Numbered from the stretch's first letter, positions 30,092 to 42,245 are shown. The stretch: DNA of 64,000 nucleotides from Kluyvera genomosp. 3 (GCA_002211745.1 CP022114.1:3814645-3878644); one strand, 5' to 3'. Notes: generated by a model not told the origin, from the letters alone. Numbers and translations: made by a program.

Positions 30092-33000
30092 TCAGAAGTT
30101 CCATTTCGCGCCGATCATTGCCGCACTGTCATTATAGCCTTTGTCACCTATCTGCACGCCAACGTTGCCCACAGATTGAGACGCGGGCTTATCTGCCCCT
30201 CGACCCCACTTTTACTTCCCCAGGTTTTTCGCTCCTGCCTGGCTAACGTTAACACCGTCCATCCGGGTGTTGAAATCACGGGTGTTGTGCAGCCAGTTAA
30301 CCTCGGCAAACGGCTGGAACTCTCGCTCTTTACCGTTATCGAGCTGGCTGTGACCTTTAATCCAGGTTTTCACCCCAAGACGTGTCTGCACATTGCCGTC
30401 ACCGCTGCCGGAGATGATGGTGCCATTGCTTTCACGGTGAGCGTCGGCTTTCACTCCCATCCACACGGCTTGTGCCTGCGGTTGGATATACCATTCATTA
30501 GTCGAGCCTTCGCGCGTCTGGTATTCTCCCATTTTCCAGGTGTAGCCGGTTTCCACCGAGGCGTTTACGCCTTTCGATTTGTAGGATTCGCCCTGCAAAT
30601 CTTCACCCTTCACGCTGTTGTTAAACCAGTTGTACTGCGCCCAGATATCCATATACAGTCCACTGTGCGTCTCATCATTGGCATACCAGGTCGAGTATAC
30701 CCGGCGGAATAACCGTTCACCGACCCTTTCGAGCCATACTGTGTACGCGACGAGTGCGTATTGCTGTGGTCATTGCCGTAACCAGCCATCAGCCCCAGAT
30801 GCCAGCGGTCAAGGCCACTCTGGCTCCACTGCGCCACATCTCCACCCAGTTGTACTGTATAGCGGTTACTCTGAGTTTTAAGCTGTCCGCTGCCATCACG
30901 CCAGTTGTTGTGACCGCCTACGTGGCGCATCCACATGCTGGTAACTTTTTGCTCGCCGGTTAAGGCATCGATGTACTGCGTTTCACCCAGGCGATCGTGA
31001 AGACGGGTTATAAACAGCGTGTTGGCTGCCACCAGGTTCGCGGTGTAGCTACCGCCTTCCGGGCGTATATCCGGTGTTTCTTTATCGCCAGGATCCGTGC
31101 CAGGGTCCGTTTTGCTGCTGTTCAGATACCAGTTACTACTGTTCTCGCCGATTCCACGATTCAGGGTGTAGTCGTATGCCCCAGCGACAATACGGCCTTT
31201 CTGGGTGAAATCACCGTCAGACGCGCCCTGGACTGTAATCACCTCAATACCATCGATGGTCGCCGCCCCTGTGCCACCAGCATTCGTCACCGTGACATAA
31301 GTATTGCCGGAGGTATCGCCCTCCACAATCAGCTTATCAGTAACGGATTTATCGTCGCCGAGTGCGGTGTTAAGCGACAGTAGACCATCGGAGCCTGCAT
31401 AGTTGCCCTTAATCACCAACTGATTTCCGGCCTGCTGCCCGGAAACTCCAGTAACCATCGTGCCGCTGTTACTGACATTCCCGCCCACCGTAAAGGTGTG
31501 GTTACCTGTACTTTCAGTAGTGCCAACCTGAAGAAAACCGGCGTTGTCGATATCCCGGCCACGCCGCCGAACCCGGATAACGTCCCCTGTTCTGCGATGT
31601 TGACCTGCGTACTGCTCAGCACCACTGAGGCGCTCTCGCTACCCAACTGCAGACCGCCCTGCTCTATGTTTGTGGCACCGGTCCAGGCAGCATTATCACC
31701 CACGGTGAGGGTGCCGCTGCCGAGCTTGGTCACGCGGCCCTCACCAGTAACACTGTTGTTCAGGTCCAGTCACTGGCGCTGTTAAGCACCAGGGAACCGC
31801 CGTTTTTCACCGCCGCATCGCCAAGATGCTCAGCCACGGATGCGGTCAGTTGAGAACCTGCATCGATATCAAATGTTCCGGCAAATTCACTGCTGTTACC
31901 AGCCAGCACCACATCGCTGTCGGTCAGTTGAACACTGCCGTTATCGCTGATGGCGTTGTACAGTACACCTGCGGCATTGCTTAATGCCAGCGTACCTGCC
32001 GCCACGATGTCACCGGTGCCAAGGCCCAGCGTAGAATTCAGCAGCACCGTTGCCCCTTCGGCAATAGTGGTTTTCGCTGTCAGGGTGCTGTTATCACCTG
32101 TGACAGTCAGCGTTCCGCCGTTCAGGTTGAGCGCGCCGCTACCAGTTAAGGTGCCATTTACCTCTCCGCCGTCCGCTATCGTCAGGTTGCCACCATGAAT
32201 ATCAAGCAGGGAATCGAAAGCTGCAGTCAGTTTTCCGACTGTCTGACTGTAGCCGTTCATATCAAAACCGGTGTCAGACGCCAGACGCAGTTCGCTGGTC
32301 TGCCCCAGCACGTCGTTGTTGTTCATCAACAGGTTGCCGCTGCGCACATCGGTGATGCCGGTATAGTCGTTATCCATATTGGAAAGCGACACGGTCTGAC
32401 CTTTGTTGCTGTCGAATGCCAGGTCGCCGGAGCCGGTGACACGGGCACTGAGGTCAGCTGCATTACCGGTTTTACCATTAGCATCCAGCACCAGTGCGTT
32501 ACTACCGGACGCCAGCAGCTCAACCTGCGTCAGCCCGTAGTTGATATATAGCCCGTCGTCGTTTTCACCACCGGTCAAGCGGTAGTCATAAGTGCCTTTG
32601 GCCACCACTTCACCATTCTGCTCGATGTCGGCCTCCACGCCATCGCTGATAACGTTGCCGTCTTTGTCGGTTAACGTCAGATTGCCTGCACCGCCCTGCA
32701 CAGCAGTGTCAGAGGTGGCCAGTTTGATCAACTCCTGCGCGTCATCCTGCTCAAGCAGGGAGAGCGTCGTATCCGCCAGCGGACGATCGTTGCTGACGCT
32801 GCCGGTATCAACCTGAACGGTCCCGCGACCGCTAAGATTCATTTCACCAGCATGGATCGTGCCATCCGCTTGCGTTTTACCCGGCGCAACTCCATCGAAG
32901 TTCACCGTACCGCCGTTAAATGCCAGCCCACCGATATTCTGTTCGCCATTGCCAACATGTGTAAGGCTGCCTTCACCCGCACTCAGCGTTGCTTTAGTCA

Positions 33001-36000
33001 GAGCCTGGGTGTTCAGCCCAGCCAGTTCAAAGGTGCTATTTTGCAGCGCAAGAGTGCCCTTGAAGCCGTCTGCGGCATTGTTAGCGGTAAAATCAAATGC
33101 CTTGCCGGACGCATCCACAGACACGGTGCCGGTTCCTGAGAGGTGGCTGTTGAGCGCCAGATCGCTGGTCGTGTTTAGTTGCAGCGTGCTACCTGCATCA
33201 ATGCTGTAGCCGGTGTTTGCAGCATCATCTTTAGCATCACCCAGGGCAAAGTCGGCGTCATTGACGGTAAACACCGAGTTGCTGGTCAGATCTATATGCT
33301 CCATGCCGGTAATGGCATCAGCATTGTTCAAAATATACTGTGCGTTCTGCAACCGGAGCGTGTCTTCGCCTGCTCCGCCATTCAAGCTGGTGAAGAGCGA
33401 GGTTTCCGTCGCCTTGATGTCTTTCAGCACGAAGAGATCGCTGCCGTTACCGGTGGTGATATCGGTTGCCGTACTGCCGGACTCCAGCGTGACGGTGTTA
33501 TCACCACTGAGCAAATTCACCATCCCGGTGATGCTGGCTTCAGCGGCATTGGTAAAGGCAATGCCTTTCCCTTTGACGATCTCCAGTGCCTTTTGCGAGG
33601 CATCCAGCGCGCGTATCACACCTTTATTGAGGAAGCTTTCCAGCGAGCCGTTATCTGCATCGACAACCGCATGTGATGTGGAAACCGACGTCAGCTCACC
33701 CGACTGTTCAATATGTTTCGTGGTCCCACCGACAACCAGGGCTTCAGCACCATCGCTGTCCAGCACATTCACGCTTGCGCCGGTTTTCAGATCAGCGGAG
33801 GAATTGGCAACGATCCCTTTGCCACCCGCCTGCTGGACGTTGATGACCAGATTGCGTGAGTCGGACATATCCAGGGTCTGATTGGTTTGCGAGCCATCGA
33901 TGTTTTCAAACAGGATACCGGTTCCGCTGCCGGTGACATTAATGGTACCGGAGTTGGTCTGCGCCATAGATGCTCCGGTATGCACGCCAACTCCGTTGCC
34001 AACGGTAATTTGGGTCTCTTTGAGCTGGATACCGGCAAGGTTGGCCTGGTTTTCAATAGCGTTACCGCTGCCGCCAGCAGACATCGTGATGGTTGCGCCA
34101 TCCACGACAAGCCCTTTCGCCCCGCTTGCCAGCAAAATAGCGTGCGCTGTACCGTCCGCGGTGGTTTCCCCTTCACCGGTCAAGTTCAGGGAAGCATCAT
34201 TTCCGACCAGATATGCCGCCGTGCCATTGGTGGCAGAAACGGTAGCGGAATTGTTCACTACGGAATCCTTCCCTGAATATTGACCGCCACACCATTTACC
34301 TGAATATTGCCTTCATTGTTCAGCGTACCGCCGGAAATCAGCACCCCGGTACTGTCAGGCCGATCAAAATCAATGGTACCTTTGTGGTTCAGCGTACCAC
34401 CATTGCGGGCGATATAGCCGAAAGCACCCTCTGCAGTATTGCCGGTTTCAAGAGTGGCATAACTGGTTAATACCGACTCACCTTTTTTGGCTTCAATGAC
34501 TTCACCATCCAGACCATAGTAATTTCCATCAACAATACCTGCTGTTGTACCCTTTCCGGCAACTTTAACAATATCGGCATCCGCTGTGATTATCCCTGTC
34601 GCGCCGCCTTCAATACGAACGCCGGTTGAACCTTCACCCATAATACTTAACGCCAGCTTACCGGAGTTAAAACTACTGCCTGCCCCGTTGCACGTATAAT
34701 GGTGGAGTTATCACCTGTTGCATTCATCTGCGACTGATTGGTACTGGTACCATCAAACGAGGCTCCGCCATCCACACGATAAAGCGTCGAATCCGTTGTT
34801 GAAACCGTTTGATTACTAGTGGCATTGTCGATAATGGAGGAACCAGCCCATAGATGTAATACCCTGTCTGGTTACTCCCGCCATTGAAGGTCACCGTTCC
34901 GTCACCTACCAGGGTAATCGTGCCTTTATCACGTGCCTGCACTCCGATAGCATAATCGCCATTGAGATTGACTTGGCCGGACACCACCGCATGGGCATCC
35001 TCGCCGCTTGCCCGTATACCGTAATTGGCGTAATGCGTTCCTTCATCAACACCGGAGTTGATATTAATGACGCCTGCATGCGTAATTTTTCCTCCTGCCT
35101 CAACGTCAATACCGATGCTGTTTTGCCCGTTCTGATTGATAACGCCTTTATTTACCACCAGATTTTCACTGGTGCCTGATTTTACGTTGATCCCCACATT
35201 CGCAATGGAGGATTCCCAGCCAGGTCACCGTTAATCTCTATCGTGCCTTTTTGATTCAATGTCGCACTATCTTTAACAATGATAGCTTTTGCATTTGTTG
35301 TCAGAGAACCAATCACGATTTTTGAGGCCGCGTCGCCGTTATACGTCGCACTACCTGATAACAGAATACCGATTGAGTCCCCGATATGCGAAGATCATTA
35401 GTTGCATCCGCACCCTCACGTTGAGCCTCCCGGCCTATGTACAGCATGCCGTTATGGTTAAACGTTGACTGCTGTGCGGCCTCAATCCCTGTCGTGACTG
35501 GTGTTCCTGTGGTACCACTCTGCGTTGTTGCCGCAACATTGATCGTGCCATCATTTGTCAGCACCGCGGAAGAAGAGAGCAGGACCCCCTTATTGCTATA
35601 CTGCGAAGCACTTGTCGCGAGGTTAATCACCCCAGTGGCATTGTTGTTCACAACAGAGGCCCCGTTCGCCATGATAGCCGTGTGCTGGCCTGCTGCGACT
35701 GTCGATGCGCTCGACGCGGATTTTTCAGCCATTTCAGGGTTAGTGCCCGCATCAACAACCCCGTTATTCTCAAATACAGAACCACGGCGAACGGCAACGA
35801 CATAGGCCCACGAAGGGTGTTATAGGCCGTCCCCAGCGTCCCGTCGTTAATCAGTGTGGCCCCATTTTCAAGATTAATCAGTGACGCATCAGACCACCAA
35901 AGCTGGAGATTAGCGTCTTTATCAATATTAATAATGGCATCTTTGCCGGTTCCGTGAATATAGGAAACGGTATCGCGGTTAACCGTCCCTCTAACAGCGT

Positions 36001-37043
36001 CATCAGACGCAATCGCATCGTCATCAGCATAAATAGGAATTGATGTGTTCGTGCGTGCCAGATTCAGTTCCGCTCTGTATTCTTCGCTGGTCATCTTCAG
36101 TTCGCCGCTCTCTAGAGCAGCAATAAGCGCAGCGTTGTAGGCTTTAAACTCTTCGACATTGTTTACACTTTGTTGACCAAGCTTACTGGTAAACTCACCA
36201 GCGAACTCATCCACCACTGGTGACGCTACAACCCCGCCGCCACTGTAGTTATTTTTAGAATTACCTAACTGGGCAATCGTTTTAGAATGGTAATTAAGCT
36301 CTGCTTTATCACCCGACTCACTGGTAACCTTGAAAACAGATGCTTTGTTTTCGCTACTGGTATTTGAACTTTTGAAAATAGCATTAAATAAATTAGCAGT
36401 ATCATTAGTCCAACCCACTTCTTGAATACCAACACTGACATCCAGGTGGAACCACCCGTTACATTGTAAAGATTACGATCGATATACTGGCCATTAGCAC
36501 CCACTGCATTTGAAATTGTAATATTAAAGTCTTCAAGAGATCTCACAACCATTGCATCATTATCATACACTACCATTGATGTCATATTCCGGTAACAGGA
36601 TCTATAAAATCGATAACCTTGTTCTGCGAGCCAACGTCAAATATGTTGTTATTTTTAACATATTCACTATTAGTACCTAAAAGGCCTTTATCATAAGCTT
36701 CACCCAGTGTCATATTGGTATAACCACTATTGCCACGCGACACATTTGAGAAACTACCGGATAATGTATTATCTCGCCCACTCACTGTTATCTCTGTGAC
36801 ATCTTGAGGTGTCATTGAGTCAACTAAATAATCTGCTGCCTGTGACTTCACAGGCAACAGAGCTACCAGTAATAACGCGACAGGTGCCATTCGAAAAGCA
36901 TATGAATTCTGACATTCTACAACGTGGTGTTCTTCCATAATAAGCACTGCGCTGCTTGATTGCACGTTACCACGTGCAAGCTCAGAAACAACAACAGCGC
37001 ACGAACGGGCTACGTTCCAGATAACCTTAAATACTTTGTTCAT
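30092..37043 (-). CDS. Giant type Va autotransporter adhesin, about 2,320 aa (14 frameshifts)
   Basis: The N-terminus MNKVFKVIWNVARSC is an extended signal peptide region, followed by a hydrophobic core ending VKSQA. A very long Gly/Asn/Thr-rich passenger follows, with repeated beta-helix-type segments (NNSATVSATNGTAAYLVGN is one). Near the C-terminus a linker (DPGTDPGDKETPD) precedes a beta-barrel of about 300 residues with ANTLFITRLHDRLGE, terminating in AMIGAKWNF, as expected for AIDA/pertactin-type barrels. Breaks at about 36590, 36445, 35803, 35374, 35208, 34850, 34690, 34265, 31768, 31556, 30697, 30218, 30200 and 30155 each resolve with one G or C. Role inferred: surface adhesin, MisL/AIDA-like. 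Confidence 0.88.
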
Positions 37044-37419
37044 TATCTCACTCGCTTTATTCTAACAGCCCTTTGTTCGCGATCACTTCACAGGTGAAGA
37101 TTGGGCCGAAATTATTCAGTGCCTGATTTTGGGCTCAGGCGTCGTGTGAGAAATTCTACTTGCCACTCAACTTTTTTGGCCACATATAATGAATATGTCT
37201 TTATTTATAGGTTTATTATCTACAATAATTGTTTTTTATAGGATATAACTCTAACATTTGAAGCGCACAACACTTTCCAGCTCATTCAAATGATGCGCTC
37301 TGCTGAGGAAAAACTAACGACACAAGCTTGTTACACTAGAGATTGTGAATAATCCCATTAACAAAAAAACACATAAGGGGCAAATAATCTCTTCTGTTAG
37401 CTATTGATTGAGAGTAATC
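37044..37419. promoter_or_regulatory. AT-rich region upstream of the autotransporter
   Basis: 376 bp, strongly AT-rich, no credible gene. It should carry the autotransporter promoter on the minus strand and the 3' end of the LuxR-like gene. Such AT content beside a horizontally acquired adhesin is typical of H-NS-silenced DNA. I found no clear operator. Confidence 0.45.
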
Positions 37420-37953
37420 CTATTTATTAAATTTGTGAATAAAAAAATGCAGGCTGGCAGTGTTTTTAAGATTATACCTCCTGGCCAAAGCGTGTGTACG
37501 CCTCAGAAAGTTTTTATAACTGACACCTGATTTTTTTGCAGCCAGGATAATGTTGCCTGATAACTTTAGTGATTGAATTGTTTTAACTTCATGTTGACTC
37601 ATTCCTTTTAGGTCCTTGAAGAATTCAATTCTTTCAATTACATTATGCACTGAATTTAGTTTCGCGATACTTATAAGGTATTGCCATTTGTTTAAGTCAT
37701 CATACATGGACAAATCAAATTCAGATAAGATAACCTGAGATATCCACAATCCTCGTGAGATAAAAATTGTTCGAACATTATCATCTTTTGAGATGTGATA
37801 CAGGGTGTCACGCAATTCGCTCAGCGAGCTAAATGAATCGACATCAATGAAACATGTTCTATTTTCACAACGAATTTCTTTCATTAAGACGTAAATGGAC
37901 TGACGAAGAAAAGTATCATATGTGATGACCATGAATGTTTGACTAACCGTCAT
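37420..37953 (-). CDS. LuxR/FixJ-like helix-turn-helix regulator, orphan
   Basis: 177 aa, intact, AT-rich. The N-terminal part (SQTFMVITYDTFLRQSIYVL) resembles a degenerate receiver-like domain. The C-terminal 60 residues look like a LuxR-type DNA-binding domain (MSQHEVKTIQSLKLSG, then ILAAKKSGVSYKNFLRRTHA). A phosphoacceptor Asp is not obvious. It is transcribed towards the autotransporter gene and divergent from the ToxR-like gene. Context resembles the E. coli yqeH-yqeI-yqeJ cluster. Target unknown. Confidence 0.65.
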   Translation of the reverse strand: MTVSQTFMVITYDTFLRQSIYVLMKEIRCENRTCFIDVDSFSSLSELRDTLYHISKDDNVRTIFISRGLWISQVILSEFDLSMYDDLNKWQYLISIAKLNSVHNVIERIEFFKDLKGMSQHEVKTIQSLKLSGNIILAAKKSGVSYKNFLRRTHALARRYNLKNTASLHFFIHKFNK

Positions 37954-38229
37954 GAGTGAATCCTGTTGTTGCTCTTCATGATGTTCTAAACATTTAAGGA
38001 CAGAATATTCTGGAAGAGTCTCGTTGCTGTAGAAGTGAGGAGGAAATGGTAATACAACTACATCTCATTAGGGTATTTATATCAACAATGTCATGCTATA
38101 TAGACGTATACTCTGAGTTATTAGTGAAAGAACATGATTTTATGAAATATCTGTCTGCAAAACACCTGCTCATGAAAGGAATCAGTAACAATATGGATAA
38201 CATCAGCTAAAATAAGGAGGGGCAATCAT
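37954..38229. promoter_or_regulatory. Divergent regulator intergenic region
   Basis: 276 bp of AT-rich DNA between the LuxR-like (minus) and ToxR-like (plus) genes; both promoters must be here. A ribosome site (aaggagggg) at 38213-38221 precedes the ToxR-like start. Confidence 0.5.
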
Positions 38230-39019
38230 ATGCAGATGAAAAAACATATGCTGTATCTAATTAACAATGAAATAACATTCAGGACTGATGATGGTGTACT
38301 CGCCAGTCTTTCATCACCCGAAAATTCGATTGTGCTCTCCATCACAGCGAATCGTATTTTTTCGTTCTTGCTAGAGCAACGAGGTAAGATCGTTTCCCGT
38401 GAAGATATTTTAGTCAATGTTTGGGATAAGAATGGGTTGCAGGCCTCGAATAACTCTCTGAGCCAGTATATCTCACTCATACGCCGAGGACTCCACGATC
38501 TCGGCTGTATTCAGGATGTTATCCAAACTATACCCGGGCGGGTTCCTGGTTCCTGATGATTTTATATCTATCAGTGAGATTGATAACTACAGTGAAATCA
38601 AATCATTAAATGATAACGTAACGATACCTGCAAAAAAAATATCGATATCTGCAAAAACCAGTATTTTTGTAATCGCTTTGTTGCTGAGTTCAATGGCTAT
38701 AGCCTTTTACCCATTACAAAGTGGAGATTCTGGTACGATTTCAGCTGTGAATACCTGGAAACTCGGCGAGATTGAGCAATGCCCTGTATATACTTTTTAT
38801 AAAAATTCCCCCGAGATGATGTCCGTCAAACTCGAAAAAGCCAGAAAGCTAACAAACAATTACCTTCAGTGTATTAAGGGTGCTACCTACTTTTTCCAGC
38901 CAGACGACCTATACACCTACGGTGAAAAAGGGCGTGTATTTTTGTCCCGGTGCACCTGGAGCAATAAAGAAAAAACAAAATTTGCTGGTTGCAAGGATGT
39001 CTATATACATGAAAATTAA
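38230..39019 (+). CDS. ToxR/MarT-like membrane-bound transcriptional regulator (frameshift)
   Basis: Winged-helix DNA-binding domain at residues about 20-108 (SREDILVNVWDKNGLQASNN and SQYISLIRRGL), one TM span (ISAKTSIFVIALLLSSMAIA), then a periplasmic C-terminal domain with Cys residues (QCPVYTFY, LQCIKGA, LSRCTW, AGCKDV). The frame breaks at about 38536; two Gs must be added (gggcggg to gggcggggg) to read TIPGRGFLVPDDF. Restored length is about 263 aa. The layout matches Salmonella MarT and E. coli YqeI, activators of adhesin genes in the MarT case. Overlaps the next gene by 11 bp. Confidence 0.8.
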
Positions 39020-39508
39020 CAAGAAATTAGCAATAATAAGCTTTTCAGTCATTACGTTTGTATCAGCGATAGTTGTTCGTGCGACAGGAATCGTTGACTG
39101 GACATCCAATAATGGGATTAGTATCAACTGTGTATCTACGATCTCAATGCCTGAGTTACCTCATGGTTCGAAATTCAATGGCAGCGTTTACGTTCAGCTT
39201 CATGTTAACGGGTCAGGTGAAGTTGATTTTTCTGGCATCGTTAGTGAAACGGAGAGTATGGTATTGGAAAACGAAACATTCAGCGTACCATTACGTTTGC
39301 ATATGAAATGCTAGATTCCTCTACTGCAAGGCTTTCTGAGGCACGAGTGAGTAAGAAATCAACTGATACAATACCTGATGATTTTTTTACCAAAGCCATC
39401 TATGACAGCTCCGAACCTGAGAGAAGAATGCACATTTCAAAACTTCAAAATGCCTATTTGATTGGTAACATCTTTTCTCCTTCATTGATGTGTGTCAGTA
39501 AATCCTGA
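39009..39508 (+). CDS. FidL-like membrane protein (one frameshift)
   Basis: Signal-anchor N-terminus (KKLAIISFSVITFVSAIVV), then a periplasmic domain starting VDWTSNNGISINCVSTIS. One base appears lost at about 39283: adding a C gives FSRTITFAYEMLDSSTARL and a protein of about 166 aa. Without it the frame stops at 39314 (101 aa). The protein resembles FidL/YqeJ, the partner encoded next to MarT/YqeI; it may modulate the regulator's periplasmic domain. Overlap with the ToxR-like gene implies co-translation. Confidence 0.72.
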
Positions 39509-39548
39509 TTTTACAACTTGCCTATTATTTCGGGTGGCCCGATTTTAG

Positions 39549-39590
39549 ACATTCTGGAACGTCCTCTCACGGATGTTCCAGAATGTTTTT
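39549..39590 (+). terminator. Strong rho-independent terminator after the FidL-like gene
   Basis: ACATTCTGGAAC-N14-GTTCCAGAATGT, a perfect 12-bp stem, followed by five Ts. It marks the end of the regulator operon, 40 bp past its stop. Confidence 0.85.
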
Positions 39591-39800
39591 CAAAAGGGGT
39601 AACGCCAAGAAATGCATCTAACCGTTCAAGATTATTGCTGGCGTGAAAGATGAAGCGAAGGACCACAAGCTGCTAAGCAGGGTTTACCTTCGGAAGAGGG
39701 CAGGTTCACCTCGCTTCATATGGCAGTAGCTAACCACCATGTATCTATTACATACAATACCGGATAAGCGAAGCGCCATCCGGCCTACACGGGTTCTGAA
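39591..39800. other. Gap between the accessory block and mmuM, with a REP unit
   Basis: No credible gene. A REP unit (accggataagcgaagcgcca, then tccggcctacac) lies at 39759-39790, just past the mmuM stop. 39600-39740 has no recognised content. Confidence 0.6.
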
Positions 39801-40732
39801 TCAGCAGTGCGCTTTCAGCGCCGCAATATCCTTTGGCGTCGTTCGGCAGCAGCCGCCAATCAGCTTTGCTCCGGCAGCCAGCCACTGCGGCAGATAGCCT
39901 TCCAGCGTGGCGCAGGCTTCACCGTGGTGATGCCAGGTTTTACTCATCGCATCATAGTGCTCACCCGAGTTCGGATAGACCACCAGCGGCAGCGGCGTCA
40001 GGCTATGCAGATACTCCAGCGCCTCGACGGTTTTTTCCAGCGCGATACAGTTAATCCCGACTGCCAGAATCTGCGGATAATCCGCCAGCAACGCCAGCAC
40101 ATCGCGCAGCGGCGTGCCGTCGCTCAGATGCTGAGCATCGCGCAGCGTAAACGAGAACCACGCCTGCGCCACAGGATACTCGGTCAGCAGCTGCGCCAGC
40201 GCACGAATTTCATCAAACGACGGCAGGGTCTCACAGGCCAGCAGATCGACACCGCCATCCAGCAACGCTTCAACGCGCGGGCGGTGGAAATCCTGGAACA
40301 CCTGCGCGCTGCGCTGGTAGTCGCCGCGGTACTCCGAGCCATCCGCCAGGTACGCGCCGTACGGCCCACGGAACCGGCAATCAGCAGCCCGTGGGCCGCC
40401 GGGTTTTCCGCGCGATACGCATCACGCGCCTGACGCGCCAGCTCAACGCTTTTAATAATCAGCGCCCGCGACTGCGTTTCATCCAGCCCGCGGGCGGCAA
40501 AACCGTCCGGCGTGGCCTGATAGCTGGCGGTGATCGCCACCTGCGCTCCGGAACAAAAATAGTCGAGGTGTACGTCGTAAATCAGCTGCGGATTTTCCAT
40601 CAGCACTTTGGCCGACCACAGGCTGTCGGCCAGGTCGCAGCCGCGCGCCTCCAGTTCGGTGGCCATCGCCCCGTCGAGTAATACGAAGGGACGATCGTTC
40701 AGAATGGCGGTTAAAGGATTATTCTGCGACAT
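39801..40732 (-). CDS. mmuM: MmuM, homocysteine S-methyltransferase (one frameshift)
   Basis: Transfers a methyl group from S-methylmethionine (or SAM) to homocysteine, giving methionine. Zinc ligands: Cys in GINCIALEK and the pair in GGCCRTTP. N-terminal barrel start [15 protein letters not shown]. One G is lost at about 40369 ([20 protein letters not shown] on the restored frame). Restored length is 310 aa, equal to E. coli. It overlaps mmuP by 14 bp; the two form an operon. Confidence 0.95.
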
Positions 40733-42126
40733 GCTGCGGCTCCTGTTGGCTCTGGCGCGAACGCGTTAAGAAATAGGCACCATAGCACAGCGCCACGAAC
40801 GGAATCCCGCACCACAGCGCGATACGCTGCGACGGGTCAAAGGCCAGCCCCACGCAGGCCACCAGGCACAGCACGAAGCCCAGCACCGGCACCAGCGGAT
40901 ACCACGGCGCGCGTAGTGTAGCTCGCTCAGCGCCTTGCCCTGCTGGAGATGACGGCGACGGAACACGAAATGCGAGGCGCAGATGCTTATCCACACCGCC
41001 ACTACCGCAAAACCGGAAATAGCCGACAACGCCACAAAAACGGTATCCGGAGCGACGATGCTGGAGAACAGCGCCAGCAAGCCGCCAAGCATACTCACCG
41101 ATAGCGCCACCAGCGGCACGCCGTTATTGGTCAGCTGCGAGAAACAGCGCGGTAACGTGCGCTCGTTGGACAGCGACCACAGCATACGACCGGAGGCGTA
41201 CAGCCCGGAGTTGGCCGCCGACAGAATCGCCGTCAGGATCACGAAGTTAAAAATGTTCGCCGCATAGGGAATGCCCACCTTCTCAAAGACCAGCACGAAC
41301 GGACTTTTTTCCACCCCCGCCTGCTGCATCGGGATCAGCGCCGCCAGCACGAACACGGTGCCGATAAAGAAGATAATCAGCCGCGCGATAGTGGTACGAA
41401 TGGCTACCGGGATCACCTTGTGCGGGTTCTCGGTTTCACCGGCGGCAATGCCGATAAGCTCGGTGCCGGAGAAGGCAAAGTTCACCGCCACCATGGTCAT
41501 CAGAATCGGCAGCCCACCGTGCGGGAACCAGCCTTCGGCGGTAATATTGCGCAGCCCCGGCGCCGGTGAGCCGTCCTGCATGGGGATAAACCCGAAGATG
41601 GCCGCGCCGCCCAGAATAATAAACGCGATGATGGTGATAACCTTCACCAGCGAGAACCAGAACTCCCCTCGGCGAAAAAGCGCGTCGAGATAACGTTCAG
41701 GCCGAAAATCAGCACGCAGAACAGCAGGCACCAAATCCACACCGGCACCTGCGGGAACCAGTACTGCATACAGAACCCGGCGGCGGTAAAGCTCGACCCC
41801 AGCGCTACCGTCCACGTCAGCCAGTAGAGCCACGCCACGGTGTAGCCGGTGGCCGGGCCGAGATAACGGGCGGCATAAACGTGGAACGCGCCGGTTTCCG
41901 GCATCGCCACCGACAGTTCGCCGAGGCACTGCATCACCAGCCAGACCACCAGCGCGCCGATCAGATAAGCCAGCAGCGTGCCCGCCGCGCCGGTGGTGGA
42001 GATGATATAGCCGGTATTGAAAAAGAGCCCTGTGCCAATAACCCCGCCCAGCGACAGCATCACCAGGTGGCGGGTTTTCATGGTGCGCTTCAGTTGCCCA
42101 CCTTGTTGTTGTGTCGTGTTTTGCAT
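40719..42126 (-). CDS. mmuP: MmuP, S-methylmethionine permease (two frameshifts)
   Basis: APC-family amino-acid permease with 12 TM spans and the family N-terminus [17 protein letters not shown]. Breaks at about 41668 (gaggggagt for gagggggagt, [13 protein letters not shown]) and about 40913 ([12 protein letters not shown]). Restored length is about 469 aa; E. coli has 467. Provides the substrate for MmuM. MetJ boxes lie just upstream. Confidence 0.95.
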
Positions 42127-42137
42127 TATTACCTTCT

Positions 42138-42161
42138 AAACGTATGGACATCTAAACATCC
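42138..42161. promoter_or_regulatory. MetJ operator (three tandem met boxes) upstream of mmuP
   Basis: AAACGTAT-GGACATCT-AAACATCC: three adjacent 8-mers resembling the MetJ consensus AGACGTCT, 12-35 bp upstream of the mmuP start. MetJ-SAM repression of mmuPM is known in E. coli. Confidence 0.75.
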
Positions 42162-42245
42162 AAATTAGAAGGAGGTTATACAACGATTGTTAACGAATTG
42201 CAAAGCGGTGGGAGCAGCAGGAATGAAGGAAGGGTGCGACTTGTT

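Noticed and set aside
30062-30712. 216-aa plus-strand frame opposite the autotransporter barrel
   Set aside because: Shadow of the conserved beta-barrel coding region.
32852-34283. Several plus-strand frames within the autotransporter passenger
   Set aside because: Mirror frames of repetitive passenger DNA; none has a ribosome site or known motif.
39591-39760. Possible transposase remnant
   Set aside because: A few residues in one frame looked IS-like, but I could not align them to any family or find terminal repeats.
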